From Bog-473 sp963751335 (GTDB lineage: Bacteria > Actinomycetota > Acidimicrobiia > Acidimicrobiales > RAAP-2): a stretch of DNA of 64,000 bases. The DNA lies in the NCBI GenBank assembly GCA_963751335.1, contig CAVVUB010000001.1:310001-374000 (forward strand), in the 5' to 3' direction. A model generated the notes under the pieces. It was not told where the DNA came from and did no database searches. It saw nothing but the letters and a program-made list of their open reading frames with translations. This document shows positions 49,596 through 58,365 of this stretch, one piece after another (within the stretch, counting starts at the first letter, position 1; every line of letters starts with the position of its first letter). The position numbers and the translations under genes were made by a program.

Positions 49596-50255
49596 TCAGC
49601 TGCGCAGTCGGACCAGCTGCTGACTACGGATCGACATCAGAAGACCGTCGACAGCGAACACGGTACCCACTCCGACGCAGACACCCCCGAGAGCGTCTGT
49701 CGGGTAGTGCCAACGCAGCACCACCACCGCAGCGCAGACCATCACGACGACCAGGCCACCCGCCAGGGCCACCAGGGGTTTCGCGAAGCGAGGCGCGACG
49801 AGGAATGCCGCGGCAGCGAGCGCAGCCACCGCGGTGACCGTTCCCGACGGGTACGACGAGGAGGCGCCCGCGAAATGCCGGCCGACGAGCGGCTTGGCCA
49901 CGGTCTGCACGATCAACACCGCCGCGATCGGAGCGAGAAGACACGACAATGCCCGCGTCCAGTTCTGGGACATGGCCGCCACCACACAGAGCGCGGCTGC
50001 CCCGGCGATCAGGACCGTCAAGGAACCGAGATGAGCCACGTCGGCGGCCCATCGAGAGGACGGGTCTGCGGGCAGGAGCCGAAACCCGATGCCGTCCACC
50101 CGGTTGGGCCACTGTCGGTGAACGAATACCAGCCCGGCGAGTGTCGCTGCGCCGAGCAAGAGGCACCCCAGGAGCATCTCCATCAACGCCTCGGCGTGAT
50201 GACCCGAGCGACGGCGCGCGTCGAGTCGGCTCTGAGGCGCGGTGGAGACGACCAT
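49596..50255 (-). CDS. PAP2 superfamily membrane phosphatase
   Basis: The product is 219 residues with about five membrane helices. The three phosphatase motifs are present in altered form: KPLVGRHF, YPSGTVTAVAAL (Thr where PSGH is usual) and RWHYPTDALGGV (catalytic His and Asp). These enzymes dephosphorylate lipid phosphates such as undecaprenyl pyrophosphate. The PSGT variant removes the first catalytic His, so activity may differ. Confidence 0.85.
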   Translation of the reverse strand: MVVSTAPQSRLDARRRSGHHAEALMEMLLGCLLLGAATLAGLVFVHRQWPNRVDGIGFRLLPADPSSRWAADVAHLGSLTVLIAGAAALCVVAAMSQNWTRALSCLLAPIAAVLIVQTVAKPLVGRHFAGASSSYPSGTVTAVAALAAAAFLVAPRFAKPLVALAGGLVVVMVCAAVVVLRWHYPTDALGGVCVGVGTVFAVDGLLMSIRSQQLVRLRS

Positions 50256-50318
50256 GCAGACGAGGCTACGGGACCCGACGTCTGAACGGGCCTCGCCCCC
50301 ACCCCCAAAATGGCCTTC

Positions 50319-51110
50319 CTACATCCTCCAGCGACGAAATCCGCCTTCTGAATTGACGACCTGGCCGGTGATCCAGGCGCTTTCGTCGGAAACGAGCCAG
50401 GAGACCAGGAGAGAGACGTCCTCAGGAGAACCCCACCGACCCGCCGGAAGTGCGGAGCGCACCCGATCAAAGAGGTCCGGATCGGCCCACCCCGTGTCGG
50501 TCGGCCCTGGATTGACGCAGTTCACGGTGATTCTTCGGTCGGCCAGGGCGTCAGCCAAGGTAAGGGTCATCTGATGGATCGCCCCCTTGCTGATCGCGTA
50601 GGGCACCTCTTGAGCCATGGGGGCGAGGTGTTGTCCCGAGGTGAAGAGGACCACTCTGCCACCAACTCGTTGATCGTCGTGCTGGGCGGCGAACGCCTGG
50701 GTCAGCAACACGCTGGCGCGGGCATTGACGGCCCAGCTCAGGTCCAAGTCCTCCGCCGTGAGATCACTCAGCGTCTGCGTCCCAGAGCTGGTGGCGTGGT
50801 TGGCCACCAGCACGTCGACATGCCCGAAGAGCTCCACCGCTCGGTCAACGACCTTGGCCGGAGCTTCCGGCAGGGCAAGGTCGGCCTCTACGTGTTCGAG
50901 GCACTCTCCGTATTGTCGGAGCGCCTCGCACACTCCCGGCATGCCCGCGGGGTCAACACCCCATGACTGTTCCGCATCATGGGCCGTCCACGACTGGATC
51001 AACACGTTCATTCCCGATTCGAGAAGATCGCGGGCAATGGCGAAGCCGATTCCCGCCCGCCGGCTGACTCCGGTCACGATGGCGACTCGGCCAGCTCTCG
51101 ACGCGGTCAC
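50319..51110 (-). CDS. SDR family oxidoreductase
   Basis: The product is 263 residues, intact. The Rossmann motif VAIVTGVSRRAGIGFAIAR, VLVANHATSSG, the catalytic Ser region VVLFTSGQHL, Tyr-x3-Lys in VPYAISKGAIHQ and NCVNPGPTDTGW are the classical SDR set. NAD(P)-dependent alcohol/ketone conversion is expected. The start is a GTG at 51110. The gene is monocistronic. Confidence 0.9.
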   Translation of the reverse strand: MTASRAGRVAIVTGVSRRAGIGFAIARDLLESGMNVLIQSWTAHDAEQSWGVDPAGMPGVCEALRQYGECLEHVEADLALPEAPAKVVDRAVELFGHVDVLVANHATSSGTQTLSDLTAEDLDLSWAVNARASVLLTQAFAAQHDDQRVGGRVVLFTSGQHLAPMAQEVPYAISKGAIHQMTLTLADALADRRITVNCVNPGPTDTGWADPDLFDRVRSALPAGRWGSPEDVSLLVSWLVSDESAWITGQVVNSEGGFRRWRM

Positions 51111-51231
51111 TTTTGAAGCTTAGGAAATCAGCTCACAGGCCGGGTTGCAACGTTGCCTGCCACGTCGTCAGCGACGTGACGATACCGGGGTAACCGGGTA
51201 CGTCGAACTGGCTACACATAGGATCTGGCCG

Positions 51232-51348
51232 ATGTCCGAGACTGACGTTGCCCGCAAATGGCGATGGATTGAAGTAGGGAACACCATCGCCGGAGTCGTC
51301 ATCAGCGCCGTAGCCGTGATCTTCTACCCAGTGTGGCGGCAGCGTTGA
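51232..51348 (+). CDS. possible 38-residue membrane peptide
   Basis: ATG SETDVARKWRWIEVGN is followed by one hydrophobic helix (TIAGVVISAVAVIFYPVW) and a basic end. Composition fits a small inner-membrane protein, but there is no homology or clear ribosome site to confirm it. Confidence 0.3.
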   Translation: MSETDVARKWRWIEVGNTIAGVVISAVAVIFYPVWRQR

Positions 51349-51357
51349 TCGTCGGAT

Positions 51358-51810
51358 TCATGGTGTTGTGCATGGCTGACACGTGGTATCTGGGAAGCCG
51401 GCTGAAGCGAACTCGACATCTCTTTCGGGTGACACACCGCCGGTAGTGGCGCAGACAGAACCAGATTCTCTCCGAGCGAACGGCTGACCACGTTTGCTAG
51501 GACCCCACTCTCGGCACGCCGAGCCTCCTTGATCCCGTCTCATCCTCCTAAGCGAGCCGCCGATCGCCAAAATAAAGCACACGGTCGAGAACGCGGTTAA
51601 CGACCAGGGCGATGAGCCAGCATGACGTCCGTGACTGAGGATGGCCATCACGGTGATCCATAAGGTGGAGAGGGCAGTTACGCCATACAGAACGGCAAGC
51701 AACAACCAATGGCTGGGGTTCGGCTCGCTCCGTGACTCTCGCTTCAGTTCCTGGTTCTCAAAGAAGGCTCGCAAGCCCCGCTCCTTCGGCACGATCTCAG
51801 TTTCGCACAA
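51358..51810 (-). CDS. hypothetical membrane protein
   Basis: The product is up to 150 residues. It has two transmembrane stretches (HWLLLAVLYGVTALSTLWIT and SLTAFSTVCFILAIGGSL) after a charged N-terminus (KERGLRAFFENQELKRE). The C-terminal half is low in recognisable features and could be read-through past a damaged end. Not recognised. Confidence 0.4.
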   Translation of the reverse strand: MCETEIVPKERGLRAFFENQELKRESRSEPNPSHWLLLAVLYGVTALSTLWITVMAILSHGRHAGSSPWSLTAFSTVCFILAIGGSLRRMRRDQGGSACREWGPSKRGQPFARRESGSVCATTGGVSPERDVEFASAGFPDTTCQPCTTP

Positions 51811-51932
51811 ACAGCCTCGCTCCCCGAGGTGCCCCGTTCGGAGACACCGAAGAGGTGGGTTCCGTCCAGCTCGGCGCGTGTCGCGACGTGATCGGCGGCA
51901 TGGAGCAGGTAAAGCATTCGGGTCGCAGAACT

Positions 51933-52349
51933 ATGGTGTGGGTCATGTGGCGAGGTCCAGGACGTTTACTGCTGATTGGGGTGACGTCCGTAACGGCGTT
52001 TCTGTGCGGTTGTGCCGGTCCGTCAGCGCCGACTGCATCACCTCATTTTTGTCAACCGGTGAAGCGTCTGATGGGGACGGATGCCGTGAATGCGGTTCAT
52101 GCTTCGCGTAGCTCGACCTCTGCTGTGCCATTCATGGGCGCGACGATTCAACTTGAACGAGACATTGACGTGTCGCTTCCGCATGCACCAACAGCTCAGC
52201 TCCGGCGTGAACTTATGCAATATCGGCGGAGTATCGCTGGGGCAGGGGGTTCTGACGCAGTCATTGGTGCAATGAGCCATTTCGACCGGCTGGCTGGAAC
52301 GCAGTTGAGGGAGCTGCGGGATACATCCAATCGGAAGCTAGTGGCTTAG
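51933..52349 (+). CDS. putative lipoprotein
   Basis: The product is 138 residues. A hydrophobic leader (RLLLIGVTSVTAFLCGC) with a lipobox-like LCGC or GCAG suggests lipid attachment. The mature part is helical (HAPTAQLRRELMQYRRSIAG) with one further Cys. The codon bias is weaker than in its neighbours. Unknown function. Confidence 0.45.
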   Translation: MVWVMWRGPGRLLLIGVTSVTAFLCGCAGPSAPTASPHFCQPVKRLMGTDAVNAVHASRSSTSAVPFMGATIQLERDIDVSLPHAPTAQLRRELMQYRRSIAGAGGSDAVIGAMSHFDRLAGTQLRELRDTSNRKLVA

Positions 52350-52696
52350 ACCCGGAAGCCGCCCCGCTCGTTAAGAACCGATGAGTTGAGCCTCATGGCT
52401 GACGACGTTGGTCGGGATGCCGCACAGCTCCCGGTCTGAAGCGGGGAGAGACACCCGTCACCGGGTTCCCATTGGTTCCGGGTCATGTGCCAACTCCCTT
52501 TTCAGGTCCGTCGGGCGGTGGATCCAAGGATCGTTCCCGCAGTCCTCCGTGTCGCGTCGACGCCGCCCGACGGGCCACGGCCATCGCCTCCTTGCCAGCG
52601 GCATTCGAAACGCATGGAAGACCACCAACGAGACGTTGCACCTGCGGATGACCGGGTATGGAGAGTGGAGAGAGGGACACGAGGAGGAGCAACGTC
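52350..52696. other. no gene recognised
   Basis: This is a spacer before the DinB-type gene at 52697. GAGGAGGAGC at 52681 is the ribosome site of that gene. No frame with family motifs is visible. Confidence 0.5.
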
Positions 52697-53239
52697 ATGG
52701 ACCTCGACCTTTTGGACCTGTATGGGCAGGCGAGCGAATGGGCAGGCAGCAAGGTGCGTGGAGCCGTCTCCGACCTTGACGCGCCGACGACGTGTGACGG
52801 TTGGACGGTCCGCACGCTCATGAATCACATGCTCGAGACGCAGCGGTACTTCGTCGGATCGGCCCAGGGCGATGAGGTGACCCTTTCCCAAGAGCCACCG
52901 GATCTCCTGGGCCAAGACCCCTCCGCTGACTTCGATCGAGCGCGTGCCGAAACCCTCCGCACGTTTGGGGCGCCGGGCGCCATTGAACGCACGGGCCCAG
53001 CCCTGGGCATCGCGTTCAGCGACCAGTTGCTTCATGGCTGGGATCTGGCTGTCTCGACCGGACAAGACCCAACGATGCCCGAGAGCTTGCCTGAATCTGC
53101 CTACACGATGATTCATGGCCGTTTTACCGAAGACCAGCGAAAAGGAGTCTTCAAACCAGAAATTGCGATCAGCTCTGACTCATCACCCCAGGCGAAACTT
53201 CTTGCGTACACCGGGAGGAATCCGTCGGCAGGGACGTAG
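52697..53239 (+). CDS. TIGR03086-like DinB-fold metal-binding protein
   Basis: The product is 180 residues. DLLDLYGQASEWAGSKV, TTCDGWTVRTLMNHMLETQRY (His in the metal motif), ALGIAFSDQLLHGWDLAVST (second His pair) and GVFKPEIAISSDSSPQAKLL match the family related to mycothiol-dependent maleylpyruvate isomerases. It fits an actinobacterial mycothiol context. The substrate is unknown. Confidence 0.85.
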   Translation: MDLDLLDLYGQASEWAGSKVRGAVSDLDAPTTCDGWTVRTLMNHMLETQRYFVGSAQGDEVTLSQEPPDLLGQDPSADFDRARAETLRTFGAPGAIERTGPALGIAFSDQLLHGWDLAVSTGQDPTMPESLPESAYTMIHGRFTEDQRKGVFKPEIAISSDSSPQAKLLAYTGRNPSAGT

Positions 53240-53376
53240 TTCTCGAGGTTCCGCGCTGCGTCACTGTCGACGTGGGATCCTCTCTGCGCTCAGATACGAG
53301 TCCTGGCATACTTGGCAGTTCTCACGTCACCAGACTCCGTCGCACGGGGTGTGTGACCCAACCACTGGGATGCCAG

Positions 53377-53841
53377 ATGACCGAACTGCCCACACCTCCA
53401 GAAGGAATCGTGCTGGCCCACTTCATCGTCTCGGACGATGTCGAGCGCTCCCGGCGTTTCTACAGCGAGGTACTCGGCGGCAGGGTGGTCTTCTCCGGAG
53501 ACGTGACCTACGTCGAACTCTCCAACAGTTGGATCATCATCAATGTCGGCGGAGGCCCGACCGACGACAAGCCGGAGGTCACCCTGGAGACGCCGCGCGA
53601 TCCTGACCGGGTCAGCAGCTTTCTCAATATCCGGGTCAAAGACATCGAGGCCGTGTACACCGAGTGGAGCGCACGGGGTGCTCAATTCCTGACGCCGCCG
53701 AAACAGCACCAGTACGAGATCCGTTGCTACATCCGAGATCCTGACGGTCATCTGATCGAAGTGGGTCAAACCACGGACCCGGAGGGGGACTGGTCACCCG
53801 CTCACTGGCCGTCGACCCGGTCCGGCGGAGAGCCCGAGTGA
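53377..53841 (+). CDS. VOC family (glyoxalase-like) protein
   Basis: The product is 154 residues. AHFIVSDDVERSRRFYSEVL, GGRVVFSGDVTYVELS, TLETPRDPDRVSSFLNIRVKD and CYIRDPDGHLIEVGQ follow the paired beta-alpha-beta-beta-beta VOC modules, with metal ligands His, Glu and Glu. Typical roles are glyoxalase, dioxygenase or antibiotic-binding protein. ATG 53377 gives the family-typical N-terminus. Confidence 0.88.
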   Translation: MTELPTPPEGIVLAHFIVSDDVERSRRFYSEVLGGRVVFSGDVTYVELSNSWIIINVGGGPTDDKPEVTLETPRDPDRVSSFLNIRVKDIEAVYTEWSARGAQFLTPPKQHQYEIRCYIRDPDGHLIEVGQTTDPEGDWSPAHWPSTRSGGEPE

Positions 53842-53936
53842 ATGCCGGCATCACCGGCGAGCATCGGCCCATAGACGTCCTTCCTGGGTCCCCCCGCAGG
53901 ATCTACAGATTCGGGCGTACTCGCTAACCTCGTCAG

Positions 53937-54317
53937 ATGGAGCACATGTCGGAGCGCTCACCAAGGGTTCTGGGCCACCGTTGGGGCGAACTCGACATTG
54001 AGGGACTGGGCAGATATGGCGATGCCAAGCTCTGGCCTGGCGGTGGAAGGGAATGGGACTGGGTGGAAACCGGAACCCACCATCAGCCAGGTATTCAGCC
54101 ATCAGACCTGGAGGAACTTCTCACTTTCCAGCCCGAAGTCGTCGTTCTCACCCGCGGTCGAGAACTCAAGCTCGAAGCCTGCCCTGAAACTCTGACGTTG
54201 CTGAAGACTCATGACGTAGAGGTGATCGTCGAAGAGACGTCGGTCGCCATCTCGAGGTACAACGACCTGGTGGCGGACAATCGACGGGTAGCAGCGCTCA
54301 TACACAGCACCTGCTGA
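53937..54317 (+). CDS. Mth938-like domain protein
   Basis: The product is 126 residues. LGHRWGELDIEGLGRYGDAK, LWPGGGREWDW, GIQPSDLEELL and VVVLTRGRELKLEACPETLT fit the small Mth938/DUF498 fold found in archaea, bacteria and mitochondrial assembly factors. The biochemical role is not established. Confidence 0.8.
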   Translation: MEHMSERSPRVLGHRWGELDIEGLGRYGDAKLWPGGGREWDWVETGTHHQPGIQPSDLEELLTFQPEVVVLTRGRELKLEACPETLTLLKTHDVEVIVEETSVAISRYNDLVADNRRVAALIHSTC

Positions 54318-54499
54318 CACGGCTCAGCTTTGTGTACCACACCGTCCCCGCACTGTTCGGGTACCCGGTCTCCACGGGGCGCTGTCTGACCGGTGAACTG
54401 GGTCACCAGGAGCTCTACCCAGCAGGGGCCGTCCTGGTTACGGTCCGTCCGACAGTCAGGGCTCCGTGCTGGTGCCGCCTGGCCAGGAAGGAGACCGAA

Positions 54500-54877
54500 A
54501 TGCTGGCAAAAGTGGGGTACCTCGCGATCGACACCGTCGACCCGAACGCCCTCTCCACGTTCTGGTGCGGACCGCTCGGGGTCGAAGTAGACGCCACAAT
54601 CGGTGACGGCGACTTCCTGCTCCTTGCGCCGACAGCGGAAGGCCTGACGGTCGGCTTTCAGCGGGTGCCAGAAACCAAGACGGGAAAGAACCGGGTTCAT
54701 CTTGACCTCGTGGTCGACGACTTGGATGCCGCGACGACCGAGGTGGAAACGCTGGGCGGGCGCTGGCTCGAACCCGGGCAGACCCGTGAGCTCGAGCGAT
54801 TCCGGTGGCGCTGCATGGCGGACCCGGAAGGTAACGAGTTCGACTTGGACGTGCTCCCGGAAGACTCCACGCAATAG
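54500..54877 (+). CDS. VOC family protein
   Basis: The product is 125 residues. KVGYLAIDTVDPNALSTFW, FLLLAPTAEGLTVGFQRVPE, RVHLDLVVDDLDAATTEVE and MADPEGNEFDLDVLP are the glyoxalase/bleomycin-resistance-type modules. GGAAGGAG precedes ATG 54500. It is the second VOC gene in this stretch but diverged from the first. Confidence 0.87.
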   Translation: MLAKVGYLAIDTVDPNALSTFWCGPLGVEVDATIGDGDFLLLAPTAEGLTVGFQRVPETKTGKNRVHLDLVVDDLDAATTEVETLGGRWLEPGQTRELERFRWRCMADPEGNEFDLDVLPEDSTQ

Positions 54878-54952
54878 GGCGACCGGGCGCAAGGACGTTC
54901 TTGGGACGCACGGCCGGGCGAGGGACGACACCCCGACGGCGGGTCGCCCTTG

Positions 54953-55360
54953 TCAGCGGAGCCGAATGAGTCCCGCCGAGGTTGGCGTGAATCCACACGA
55001 GTGGAAATAGAACCTCCCGAGGTCTTCGTCGAAATCGGCGTGCAGCCATTCACAACCTGATGTCCGGCATTCGGACCGTACGATCTCGATCATCCGGGTG
55101 CCGATTCCCCGATTCCGGTCCGCATGGGAAACCATCGTGTCTTGAATCCAGGCATGCGTGAACCCATCCCATAGGACATTGACAAATCCAACGACACGTC
55201 CATCGTCTCGGGCAACGACCCAACCAAGGCTGTGCTTCGCGAGGAGGTCCTCCCAGTTCCACTCGTCGTCGGAATATGCCCGAGTTTCGAAGGCCTCGGC
55301 GTGGAGTGCGTTGACCTCAGTGTTCTCGAAGGACCCCCTCCATTCGTACCTGACCGTCAT
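54953..55360 (-). CDS. GNAT family N-acetyltransferase
   Basis: The product is 135 residues. VVARDDGRVVGFVNVLWDG, the acetyl-CoA loop HADRNRGIGTRMIEIVRSEC and FYFHSCGFTPT are the canonical GNAT elements. The acceptor is unknown. It lies convergent with the VOC gene. Confidence 0.9.
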   Translation of the reverse strand: MTVRYEWRGSFENTEVNALHAEAFETRAYSDDEWNWEDLLAKHSLGWVVARDDGRVVGFVNVLWDGFTHAWIQDTMVSHADRNRGIGTRMIEIVRSECRTSGCEWLHADFDEDLGRFYFHSCGFTPTSAGLIRLR

Positions 55361-55446
55361 CCGCGGAGAATATCCGGATCGTCCCCACCGGGCGGCCCGC
55401 TCCCGGCAGCGACGGGAACCTCTCGGGGACGGGGTAGGTCGTGCGT

Positions 55447-56079
55447 TCAGTCCTCCCGGTCCATACCGGCGCCGGGTTTTGCGGCCCGGTTGGCCAGGGA
55501 CTGCTGGGCAGCCAAGGCCGAATCCTCGATCTTGGCTCGGTGGACCGTCCAGAAGGCCGCATCCAAGCTGCCGCGGGCGGCGCTATCGGGGTCGGTTCCC
55601 ACCGCTCCGTCAATCTGCTCCCGGAGAATGTCCGCGTGTCCTGCGTGGCGATTCGTCTCGGTGAGCACGTGGACGAGGATGTTGAACAGCTTCACGTTCG
55701 GCTTTGGCCACCATGGCACGAGGCCGGGGGCGTCGAGGTCCAGTGCGTCGATTGTGGCATCGGCGTGGGCCCAGGCGCGGCGGTAGCGGCCCACGATCTC
55801 GGCCCGCGTCTCGCCGGGGGTGACCCATTTGTCAGCCCCGAAGTCAGCGCCGTCGTCCCACCATGGCAGGCGCTCGGGGAACGGCCGGTCGAAGATGTCC
55901 CCGAAGTAACGGGCCTCCGTGTTGGACAGGTGTTTCACCAGGCCGAGAAGATTGGTGCCGGTGGAGGTGAGGGGGCGGCGGACGTCGTACTCGGACAGGC
56001 CGTCGAGTTTCCAGAGCAGGACCCCACGCACGTCACGCAGGTCGTTGTGGAGGTACTCCTTCGCGACGGCGTCGTCCAT
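55447..56079 (-). CDS. DinB family protein (DUF664-like)
   Basis: The product is 210 residues. RDVRGVLLWKLDGLSEYDVR, GTNLLGLVKHLSNTEARYFG (His of the metal triad) and LVHVLTETNRHAGHADILRE (two further His) are the DinB fold signatures. The family includes thiol-transferase-like proteins, and the role here is unknown. ATG 56079 is chosen by homology; the frame extends upstream with atypical sequence. Confidence 0.88.
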   Translation of the reverse strand: MDDAVAKEYLHNDLRDVRGVLLWKLDGLSEYDVRRPLTSTGTNLLGLVKHLSNTEARYFGDIFDRPFPERLPWWDDGADFGADKWVTPGETRAEIVGRYRRAWAHADATIDALDLDAPGLVPWWPKPNVKLFNILVHVLTETNRHAGHADILREQIDGAVGTDPDSAARGSLDAAFWTVHRAKIEDSALAAQQSLANRAAKPGAGMDRED

Positions 56080-56180
56080 GGTTGAGCTTGCCACGTCGAA
56101 GCGGGAAGCCGGGTGGCCAACACACGAATCCACACCGCCCCGCTGTGCCCCCAGGTTGTCGGGCGGCGGCGTTCTCGCCG

Positions 56181-56999
56181 TTACTTCCACGCCAGGTCGA
56201 GGACCACCGGGCCCCCGTGTCCCACGAGCTGAACCGAGACCGCTTGTCCGGGGGTGACATCGCCGAAACACGAGTCCAACTCTGTGGGGAAGTCACAGGC
56301 CACCATTTGGTTCAAGGCTCGCCCGGCCTGCAGAACGTCGAGCGCGTACCCAGGTGCAGGTGTGACCATGTTGATCGGCGTATCGGTCGCCCCAGTGGTG
56401 GCTGAACGCGGTGTGTAGGACACCGTCAAAGAGGTTTGGCTCGATGTCGCGGGTGGGATCACCTCCACGAAGGAGTCAGTTGCGTCGTAGGTGACAGATA
56501 CCGCCAGCGGACCCAACGGTCCTGAGGCAACATCCTTGATGGCGAACGCCACGTGGAACCCACCAGTGGTTGCCGGAAGCGTGGCGTTGCCGGACGGTCC
56601 CAGATTGATGCAGCTCTGGAACTTGAACTCCGGTGGCCAGGAGCTGTCGTCGAGTCCTCCGTCGAGGCCGGCCGGGCACAGTTCGAGCGGAGCGGGGCCC
56701 GAGGCGTGCAGCTGCACCGGCGTCGTGGTCGGGTGGAGTCCCACCGTGAGCCAGTTCCCGCTCGACAGCAGGACGCCGGACACGGTCAAGGTGCGGGTCC
56801 CAAAAACGGGAAAGGTGGTAGTGGTGGTGGCGGTGGTTGCGGGGATTGCCGTCGTGGTGGAGGTGGGGGTTCTGGCCTGGGTCGTCGTCGTGATGTGCGA
56901 CCGAACGGAGTGCGAGGCATCGGTCCGCGTCACGGCCGTGGAACAGCTCGTGCACGCGAACACGACGACCAGCACAACGGCGCCGCGTACGATCCTCAC
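56181..56999 (-). CDS. putative secreted lipoprotein
   Basis: The product is 272 residues. The leader MRIVRGAVVLVVVFACTSC with a TSCS lipobox is followed by a Thr-rich linker (TTTTQARTPTSTTTAIPATT). A beta-rich domain (FGTRTLTVSGVLLSSGNWL, FHVAFAIKDVASGPL) contains Cys pairs (PLELCPAG, FQSCINLG, DSCFGD). The linker is typical of wall-spanning actinobacterial lipoproteins. No family is recognised. Confidence 0.75.
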   Translation of the reverse strand: MRIVRGAVVLVVVFACTSCSTAVTRTDASHSVRSHITTTTQARTPTSTTTAIPATTATTTTTFPVFGTRTLTVSGVLLSSGNWLTVGLHPTTTPVQLHASGPAPLELCPAGLDGGLDDSSWPPEFKFQSCINLGPSGNATLPATTGGFHVAFAIKDVASGPLGPLAVSVTYDATDSFVEVIPPATSSQTSLTVSYTPRSATTGATDTPINMVTPAPGYALDVLQAGRALNQMVACDFPTELDSCFGDVTPGQAVSVQLVGHGGPVVLDLAWK

Positions 57000-57143
57000 C
57001 CTCGGATCTTAGGTACCAACCCTTCCGAAGACCGGCGAAAGACCGGGTCGCGCCCCGGCCCGAAAGTGCGTTCGTTCGTCGCAGACGCCGCGGACACTGC
57101 CTGACGGCGACACCGGCCCGAGTCCGGAGCGGGCGGCGGCGCC

Positions 57144-58356
57144 TCAGCTCGTCGCGGCCTCGGCCAGCGCTCCGAGCGCCAAACGCGCCGTGACGTCCCA
57201 GGTGAACCAGCGGGATTGGGCCAGCGCGCCCTTGGTGAGCCGGTTGCGCAACACGTCGTCGCCCAGCACGCGACCGAGGGCGACCGGCAGCTGCCCCAGG
57301 TCGTCGACCAGCAGGCCCGACTCTCCGTCGACCACCGCGTCGCGGTGCCCGGCGATGTCGGTCGCCACCACCGGCGTGCCACAGGCCGCCGCCTCGGTCA
57401 GCGTCATGCCCCAGCCTTCGCGCTGGGAGGTGCTGGCGACCACCCAGGCCTTGCGGTACCACGACACCAGCTCCTCGTCGGGCACCCGGCCCGGCAGGTG
57501 CACCCAGTCTTCTGCGCCGAGCTCGGCCCGCAACGCCTCGAGGGCCGGGCGCTCATAGCCCTCGCCGATGAGCACGGCCTCGAGGTCGGGTTGGTCGGTC
57601 TTCACCTTGGCCAGCGCGCGGAGCAGCTCGTCGAAGCGCTTCACCGGCACCAGCCGGCCCACCGCGACCACCAATGGCGTCGGAGAGCGGTGGCCACCCG
57701 GCGTGAAGCGATCGTCCACCCCCGGTGGGACCACCGAGACGTTCGCTTCGGGCAGGCCCGAGCAGGCCCACGATCTCGTCGCGCGAGGACTCCGAGAGGG
57801 TCACCACCCGGCTGTGCCGGTAGAAGCGCGGCGCCACGTGGCGCTCCATGGTGCTGCCCAGCTTGGCCAGCGTCGGGGGCAGGACCATTCCCCACATCTC
57901 CGCGTGCACGTGGTGCAGGAACACGATGCGCGGCCCGCGGTACCAGAGGGGTGAGAGGAACGGCATGCCGTTCCAGATCTCGACGAGGGCGTCCCCGGGG
58001 CGGTGCCCCATGCGGATGCCCTCCCAGGCTGCCCCCGGGAAGACGGCGTAGCGGCCGGAGCGGCGCAGCACCCGGTAGCCGTCGCGGGTCAGCGCCGCGG
58101 GCGCCCCCGTCACGGCCGAGGTGCGGAAGGTGACGTCGAGCCCGGCCGCGGCCCAGCGGGCGGCGACCATGTGGGCGTGCAGCTCGGAGCCGCCCGCTTC
58201 GGGGTCGTCCAGGTCGCGCCACGCCACCATGTGGATCCGGCGGATGCCTGCCCCTGCCGCCAGCGCGGCCAGGACCTCGGGATCCGAGGCCGCAGCGTTG
58301 GCGTCGGCTGAACCCGGGGTCGCGGCAGCGGCCACAGGCCGTCCGTCGTCACCCAT
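57144..58356 (-). CDS. GT4-family glycosyltransferase, one +1 frameshift
   Basis: The N-domain has IHMVAWRDLDDPEAGGSELH, VEIWNGMPFLSPLWY and VVTLSESSRDEIVG. After a shift near 57755 the C-domain follows: VVPPGVDDRFTPGG, LVVAVGRLVPVKRFDELLRA, AVLIGEGYERPALEAL and SQREGWGMTLTEAAACGTPV with the EX7E element. It transfers a sugar from a nucleotide donor in the cytoplasm. It begins 9 bases after the flippase stop, so both act in one glycan pathway. Confidence 0.88.
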
Positions 58357-58365
58357 CGGTCCAGG

